From CAYXSX01 sp964493095 (GTDB lineage Bacteria > Pseudomonadota > Alphaproteobacteria > Micavibrionales > Micavibrionaceae), in contig CAZBNG010000002.1 in NCBI GenBank assembly GCA_964493095.1, forward strand, positions 13,702-77,701: DNA of 64,000 nucleotides. Direction: 5' to 3'. Numbering within the stretch: the first letter of the stretch is position 1; every line of letters begins with the position of its first letter. Shown piece by piece: positions 58,554 through 64,000 of the stretch. Both the position numbers and the translations under genes were made by a program. The notes beneath the pieces are model-generated. The model was given only the letters and a program-made list of their open reading frames with translations, was not told the DNA's origin and made no database searches.

Positions 58554-59801
58554 ATGAATACTCCGCCCTCCCCCGCTTCGACGCCGCCCAAAATCTACAA
58601 GACGCTGCTGCTTGTCTGGCCGCTACTGATGGGCGTAGCCATGATCATGGTTGGCAACGGGTTGCAGGGCACTCTGCTCGGCCTTCGCGCCGATCTGGAA
58701 GGGTTTCCAGTTTTTGCCACCGGTATCGTCATGTCGCTTTACTATGTCGGGTTCGTGCTGGGCTGTAATCTCGCGCCCCGCGCTATCGCCTCCGTCGGAC
58801 ATATACGCGTTTTTGCCGCCGTCGCTTCGCTGGCTTCGGTCACCATCCTGCTGCACGGCGTGTTCATCAATATATATCTCTGGGGCGTTGTGCGTGTCAT
58901 CAGCGGGATGAGCTTTGCCGGCATGTTCATCGTGGCTGAAAGCTGGCTGAACAACATCGCCACCAACAAGCGCCGCGGCCAGATTTTCAGCTTGTATCTA
59001 TTTGTGATTTATGCGGGCCTGTTCAGCGGCCAGTTCCTGATCAACCTTGCCCCGCTGGAAGAAATGGACCTCTTCGTGCTGGTCTCCGTGCTTGTCTCTC
59101 TCTCTCTTATGCCGCTGGTGCTGGCCAACAAGCCCGCCCCCGGTTATGAGGCCCCCGAGCATCTGCCTTTTAAAAAGCTGATGAAGCGCTCTCCCCTTGC
59201 CATGGCGGGTGTGTTTTGCTCGGGCCTGTGCGCGGGCACCGTGCTGGGCATAGGCCCGGTTTACGCTCATGAAATCGGTTTTAAAACGTCGCAAATCGCG
59301 CTGTTTATCGCCAGTTACATTATGGGCTGCGGCCTTATCCCACTCTTTATCGGTTGGCTTTCCGACCGCGTGGACCGCCGCCAGATTATCATTGCCGTGA
59401 CGTTTTTCGGCTTTGTGCTGGCCAATCTTTCAAATGTGATCCCGTCCCTTTATGCCTTTATTTTCCTGTTCGGCGGCGTCACGGCCAGCATCTACAGCAT
59501 CTGCATCGCCTATATGAACGACAAGATCAAGCGCGAGCAAATCCTCTCCGCTACGTCCTCCTTGATCCTGTTTAACTCGATGGGGGCGTGTCTCGGTCCG
59601 GTTCTGATGGGTTTATTGCTGCAAAAAAGCGGGCCTTTTTACTTCTTTCCCACCCTCTCCGGCGCTCTACTTTTTGTCTGCGTGCTAGGCGCATTCCGCA
59701 CCTTTACCGGCAAGGACGTGGATGTCAGCGAGCAAAGCGACTTCATCCCGATCCCCGCCCGTTCCTCTCCCGATATCCTGAATATCGTCGAGAACGATTG
59801 A
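58554..59801 (+). CDS. Major facilitator superfamily transporter
   Basis: 415 residues from the ATG at 58554; an upstream ATG at 58527 adds nine residues. Twelve hydrophobic segments fit the MFS. The GNGLQGTLLGLRADLEGFPV segment in helix 1-2, YVGFVLGCNLAPRAIASVGH and GWLSDRVDRRQIIIAV (the loop 8-9 motif) place it in the YcaD-like group. The substrate is unknown. It probably exports a small molecule. Confidence 0.9.
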   Translation: MNTPPSPASTPPKIYKTLLLVWPLLMGVAMIMVGNGLQGTLLGLRADLEGFPVFATGIVMSLYYVGFVLGCNLAPRAIASVGHIRVFAAVASLASVTILLHGVFINIYLWGVVRVISGMSFAGMFIVAESWLNNIATNKRRGQIFSLYLFVIYAGLFSGQFLINLAPLEEMDLFVLVSVLVSLSLMPLVLANKPAPGYEAPEHLPFKKLMKRSPLAMAGVFCSGLCAGTVLGIGPVYAHEIGFKTSQIALFIASYIMGCGLIPLFIGWLSDRVDRRQIIIAVTFFGFVLANLSNVIPSLYAFIFLFGGVTASIYSICIAYMNDKIKREQILSATSSLILFNSMGACLGPVLMGLLLQKSGPFYFFPTLSGALLFVCVLGAFRTFTGKDVDVSEQSDFIPIPARSSPDILNIVEND

Positions 59802-59898
59802 TCTTCAAAAACCGCCCTTAATTTAACATAAAATTCATCTTTTTTCATTATTCTTAATCCTGTGAAACGGCTTCAAGCCCTTTGAGGGGAATAATGAC

Positions 59899-60213
59899 AT
59901 GTTTGATGAAGGCAATAGTTGCAAAACGGAATTCAATGATTGCGTAGGCAAGCCGTACAACCCGGCCATAGCTTTCCATAATATCCTAGAGGTGTTTGAT
60001 AATATTACGCACTCGGGCAAGAACCTGAATGAAGAACAAACGATGGAACAACTCCGTCTTGAGGCTGAAAATGCTCTGGGCGTACCTATAACGCTCGATC
60101 AAGTTTCAGATGCGCTTGTGGAGAGCATGGATAATGTCGCTCAGGAAAATGAGGCAATAGACAGACAAATAGAAATACTAAAAAATCTTGCCGATTATGC
60201 TTTTAAGATTTAA
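59899..60213 (+). CDS. Hypothetical protein
   Basis: 104 residues behind a weak GAGGGGAATA site. It is acidic and largely helical, with no membrane segment. Not recognised. The N-terminal part has two cysteines and an aromatic stretch; the C-terminal half looks like a coiled coil (NVAQENEAIDRQIEILKNL). Confidence 0.55.
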   Translation: MFDEGNSCKTEFNDCVGKPYNPAIAFHNILEVFDNITHSGKNLNEEQTMEQLRLEAENALGVPITLDQVSDALVESMDNVAQENEAIDRQIEILKNLADYAFKI

Positions 60214-60424
60214 AGTCATCCACCAAAAATAGGACCAAATTCCTTTATTTTCCGTTTCCGTTGTGCTATAATAAAAATAGTATCGGATAATGCCTGCGCT
60301 CAGGTTTTCATTATGAATAACCAACGAACTAAAGAATTATCCTTTAAAATCAAGGTATATAGTCCCCCTAGCCGTAAATTCGTACAAACGAACTGAAGAA
60401 ATGGCGCCACGCTACCGGACATAA
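60214..60424. other. Intergenic region with a promoter-like box and a possible tiny ORF
   Basis: A TATAAT box lies at 60267-60272 without a good -35. A 27-codon ORF starts at 60313 (MNNQRTKELSFKIKVYSPPS ...) without a clear ribosome binding site. It could be a leader, a small RNA or nothing. The region ends at the cspA terminator. Confidence 0.3.
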
Positions 60425-60457
60425 AAAAGCCGCCGGACATTTCTGTCGGCGGCTTTT
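60425..60457 (-). terminator. Terminator of cspA
   Basis: A GCCGCCGGACA / TGTCGGCGGC hairpin flanked by A and T runs, 19 nt past the cspA stop. Confidence 0.85.
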
Positions 60458-60475
60458 GAATTCTAGAAATAACCC

Positions 60476-60682
60476 TTACGCTGCGTCTTTAAGATTTGTC
60501 GCTGCTTGCTTGCCGCGGTTTTCTTCGATGTCGTAAGAAATTTTCTGGCCTTCGTTCAGTGTTTTCATACCTGCTTTTTCAACGGCGGAAATGTGAACGA
60601 ACACATCGTTTCCACCTTCATCGGGCACGATAAAGCCGAAGCCTTTGGTTGGGTTGAACCATTTTACAGTTCCTTGAGCCAT
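60476..60682 (-). CDS. Cold shock protein (CspA family)
   Basis: 68 residues forming the complete cold-shock domain. RNP1 is KGFGFIVPD and RNP2 is DVFVHISAVE; the start MAQGTVKWFNPTKGFGF is typical. It binds single-stranded RNA and DNA as an RNA chaperone. The AAGGAG site lies 8 nt upstream, after an untranslated leader of at least 50 nt, common in csp genes. It is monocistronic with its own terminator. Confidence 0.95.
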   Translation of the reverse strand: MAQGTVKWFNPTKGFGFIVPDEGGNDVFVHISAVEKAGMKTLNEGQKISYDIEENRGKQAATNLKDAA

Positions 60683-60977
60683 AGTGGCAGTCTCCTTAGT
60701 TTAGTTTCATGTTAAACGCCGTAATGATTTCTGGGTCTTGGTATTCTTTGAAAACGTATTACAGCGCTCAACAAAACTAAAAAACCAAAAATCACCGTCA
60801 TTAGTGGAGGATACTAGCGCGATTCCATCCACAGCGCAAATAAATGTTGTGGATTAAAGCCTGCTTGTGTGCAAGGTCATGTTAGCGCACCATCAGATGC
60901 TTTGTGAAAAACCCGGCAAATGGTATAATAAAAAGTTAGCGCCGCAAGACGGTAGAAACCGGAAAGGACCCGCCCGC

Positions 60978-61307
60978 ATGCAAAAAATAGCCCCGCTTGT
61001 TGTTACTCTTCTTGTCTTAAGTGCCTGCGGTGCCAGCCGCGATCCTTACGCGCCTGTGGCCTCGTCCCAGCTTCATTTCTGCGACAATAACGAACAAATG
61101 GTGCTCTCGCTCGGTGATAACTCTCCACAAGCCGCCCTCAATTACCATGGCCGTGTTCACAACCTGACACGGATCGACAGCGATGCGGATGGCGAAGCCT
61201 TCTCCGACGGTATTTATACGCTTTACTACGACAAGGAACGCGGCGGTGTGTTAGAGCGTCACGAGCTTCCTCTTCTCACCGGTTGCTTCCCGGCAAAGAA
61301 AAAATAG
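60978..61307 (+). CDS. Small lipoprotein, possibly MliC-like
   Basis: 109 residues from the ATG at 60978 with an AAAGGAC site. The signal MQKIAPLVVTLLVLSAC has a lipobox with Cys17. The mature part has a beta pattern with two cysteines near the ends (LHFCDNNEQMVLSLGD and LLTGCFPA), reminiscent of MliC-type lysozyme inhibitors. The assignment is tentative. Confidence 0.65.
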   Translation: MQKIAPLVVTLLVLSACGASRDPYAPVASSQLHFCDNNEQMVLSLGDNSPQAALNYHGRVHNLTRIDSDADGEAFSDGIYTLYYDKERGGVLERHELPLLTGCFPAKKK

Positions 61308-61320
61308 CACTTAATTTCGG

Positions 61321-62217
61321 TCAACGACGATGCTGACGGGGTGATGGCCAGCGCTTCTCTTCCGGCCCCACTCCTCCCGGGCGACCTGCGGAAGGGGGGC
61401 CCTTGCGGCTGAAGCTTTCATCCGGACGGCCCATCATACAGCGCGGGGCGAAAGGGAATTCGCTCGTGACGAAATAAACATACTCGCCGCTATATTCCGT
61501 GCCGTTGCACTGATCGAGATTGCCCGAACCTTTGAATTCGTAATCGGCGGTATAGGTGCCGTCATAACGCCCGCCGGGTCCCGAGGGGCGGGTACCGTTC
61601 TTAAGCCCGTACCCGCTTTTATAACGGCCCGAGCGGCTGACCATTAGCTTGAATCCGTCTGCGGCATAACCGACCTGCACCACGTCGCCGCTGTCCTCCA
61701 GCACGCCGAGCAAGCCATTGGGCACGCCGTGATAATGATAGGTACCGTCCGGCTGCACATGGGCGTTGCTGTAGTCAAGGCCGAGCTTACCCTTGCCGCC
61801 GACAATGGCCTCTTCGCTCCACTCACATGAGCCCATAGGCCCACGTTCCCCGGGAGAACGGCCATAGCACTCTGCCGTGCCCGGCTCAAACGGAATGCCG
61901 TTTAGAGCCACACCGACAAGACCGTTCTGGGTAATCGCCCGTCCGGTTTTCTGCGGGTTCAAGGGCACTTTGTATTCATGATCCTGCGCCAAAATGGCAT
62001 TGGGGTTGCCGCGGTTCGGAAACTGCCCGGTTTCATGGTTCGGGATGCCGTTAGAGCTGATATAGCGGTAATTTCCTTCCTGCCTGAGGCGAACGATATT
62101 TCTTTCTATCGCAGCGGGAATGCTGTGTGCGTGCGGCCAATCAGGGTTTGTGCTCTCGTCATGGGCGAAAGCAGGAATAGCAATTAGCAAACATAATAAA
62201 CCAGATAAGAACCGCAT
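61321..62217 (-). CDS. Secreted YHYH-domain protein
   Basis: 298 residues with a signal peptide (MRFLSGLLCLLIAIPAFA). The central PDGTYHYHGVPNGLLGVLED motif defines the YHYH family, preceded by NGLVGVALNGIPFEPGTAEC and followed by Gly-rich segments (GPGGRYDGTYTADYEFKGSG). Members are secreted or periplasmic proteins of unknown role, often with metal-dependent features. The C-terminus is a proline- and arginine-rich tail. It converges with the lipoprotein gene 14 nt away. Confidence 0.8.
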   Translation of the reverse strand: MRFLSGLLCLLIAIPAFAHDESTNPDWPHAHSIPAAIERNIVRLRQEGNYRYISSNGIPNHETGQFPNRGNPNAILAQDHEYKVPLNPQKTGRAITQNGLVGVALNGIPFEPGTAECYGRSPGERGPMGSCEWSEEAIVGGKGKLGLDYSNAHVQPDGTYHYHGVPNGLLGVLEDSGDVVQVGYAADGFKLMVSRSGRYKSGYGLKNGTRPSGPGGRYDGTYTADYEFKGSGNLDQCNGTEYSGEYVYFVTSEFPFAPRCMMGRPDESFSRKGPPSAGRPGGVGPEEKRWPSPRQHRR

Positions 62218-62267
62218 GAACCAAGCCTAATGTAAATCGCGCGACTATTACAAGCCCGTACAGATTT

Positions 62268-62744
62268 TTAATCAGGCCCACCAATCTCCCTGCTCATGCA
62301 ATAGCTGAAGGGGTCGGCGCCGTAATCACCAAAAGCTTCGCAAGCCGCAAAACCCATCCGTTCGTATAAAAGGCGCGACGGGCCGAAACCCTCAGATTTT
62401 CCGGTTTCAAGGCTCAAGCGTGTAAGCCCGCGCATTTTTGCCTCTTTCATCACGGTTTCAAGCAGGGTCCGGGCAACACCCTTGCCTCTATGGGCCTCCA
62501 GAGTGTGCATAGATTTGATCTCGCCATGATCGGGGGAAAGCTCCTTCATAGCAACACAGCCGATCACCGCGCCCGTTTCATCCCGCGCCGTCCAGAAGGT
62601 GATTTCGGGCCGCATCAGCGCCGAAACATCAAGCGCGTGTCCGCTCCCCGCCGGAGTATGCGCGGCGGCAAAGGCCAGGTGAGTCTGCAACAAACTAACA
62701 ACCTCCGCCCTAGACGGATCGTCTGTCTGGATCGTAAATTTCAT
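62268..62744 (-). CDS. GNAT-family N-acetyltransferase
   Basis: 158 residues. The acetyl-CoA binding loop is HRGKGVARTLLE, preceded by GEIKSMHTLEAHRGKG with the expected beta-strand V-like core and GCVAMKELSPDHGEIKSM. The C-terminus (RLLYERMGFAACEAFGDYG) is the usual last strand. The pattern resembles the PhnO/ArgA-like single-domain acetyltransferases; the substrate is unknown. Confidence 0.87.
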   Translation of the reverse strand: MKFTIQTDDPSRAEVVSLLQTHLAFAAAHTPAGSGHALDVSALMRPEITFWTARDETGAVIGCVAMKELSPDHGEIKSMHTLEAHRGKGVARTLLETVMKEAKMRGLTRLSLETGKSEGFGPSRLLYERMGFAACEAFGDYGADPFSYCMSREIGGPD

Positions 62745-62784
62745 GGGAAGGAGTATAAATGAAGGAAAAAATGGGAAGAAGAAT

Positions 62785-62809
62785 AAAAAAACCGCCCGAA
62801 GGCGGCTTT
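62785..62809 (-). terminator. Terminator of the rRNA operon
   Basis: An AAAGCCGCC / GGCGGTTT-type hairpin (CCGCC / GGCGG) is followed by TTTTTTATTC in the minus direction, 50 nt past the 5S gene. Confidence 0.8.
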
Positions 62810-62859
62810 AAAATTTAGAGTTCGTAAAACAGGTTTGAAATACGGGATTAATTTTGAAG

Positions 62860-62975
62860 ATCTGGCAGCGCACTACTCTCCCACGCCTTAAGACGCAGTA
62901 CCATCGTCGCAAAAAGGTTTCACGGCCCAGTTCGGGATGGGATGGGGTGTTTCACTTCCGCTATAACCACCAGAT
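62860..62975 (-). rRNA. rrf: 5S ribosomal RNA
   Basis: On the minus strand it begins GATCTGGTGGTTATAGCGG and ends GCGCTGCCAGATC, so the two ends pair in helix I. Internal CACCCCATCCCATCCCGAAC and GGTACTGCGTCTTAAGGCGT match bacterial 5S. It is the last gene of the rrn operon; no tRNA lies between 23S and 5S. Confidence 0.93.
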
Positions 62976-63082
62976 CATCAAAATTAACGCCGTTATACCA
63001 ATGTCACAAAATTTTACACAAACACAGCGGATTTAACGCTGCGCGCGATTTCCGAAACGGTAAAACCGTTGCGGATAAGAAT

Positions 63083-64000
<918 letters not shown>

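Overview
The window looks like a scaffold from an alphaproteobacterium. The evidence is the sequence of the 23S/5S rRNA genes at the right end, the composition of the thi locus, and an initiator tRNA whose anticodon stem has an A-U pair where most bacteria have a third G-C. The genus cannot be fixed from sequence reading alone. A run of exactly 100 N (32882-32981) shows that this is a draft assembly.

Layout. (1) 1-3715: the end of a small integrated element, all leftward. It holds a tyrosine integrase, an unknown gene, two small helix-turn-helix proteins, another unknown and a Toprim primase cut by the window edge. (2) 3751-51354: a 47.6 kb prophage inserted in the anticodon loop of a tRNA-fMet gene. 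The two halves of that tRNA lie at 3716-3761 and 51344-51385, with an 11-bp att core at each. Paired CGTATGACA arm-type repeats with identical 13-bp spacing lie just inside both ends. The host tRNA is really broken; a complete but diverged initiator tRNA (51109-51185) sits just inside the right end and probably replaces it.

Prophage modules: integrase and xis-like gene, leftward early genes, and an S24-type repressor with four TTACG-N6-CGTAA operators. These are followed by replication genes (CHC2/Toprim primase, D5-type helicase, iteron-like origin), then ParB-like and Mom-like DNA modification genes. A lambda-like head and tail morphogenesis block follows: terminase GpA, gpW, portal, S49 protease with nested scaffold, decoration and capsid proteins, tail tube, chaperones with a -1 slippery site, tape measure, tail tip, fibre and spike. 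The lysis cassette is lysin, holin and overlapping Rz/Rz1. Beyond the phage genes lies cargo: a lipoprotein and XRE regulator, a putative structured RNA, and a WYL/TerB-like protein. The cargo also includes a heavy-metal block (CDF transporter, EF-hand protein, CzcCBA-type RND efflux, small metal-binding proteins) and an RloC-like AAA_13 ATPase next to the spare tRNA.

(3) 51386-62744: host chromosome. A TPP riboswitch heads thiO-thiS-thiG-thiF/rhodanese, followed by ppa, a UDG-superfamily gene, an aminotransferase, an MFS transporter, cspA, a lipoprotein, a YHYH protein and a GNAT. This part is studded with two families of palindromic repeats. Several lie inside or at the ends of coding regions, and one inverted pair brackets a GIY-YIG nuclease ORF that is fused in frame to ThiF. 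(4) 62860-64000: 5S rRNA and the 3' end of 23S rRNA, on the minus strand.

How it fits together: the prophage appears to have traded disruption of an essential tRNA for a self-carried replacement. It also brings metal efflux and a defence-like ATPase to the host.
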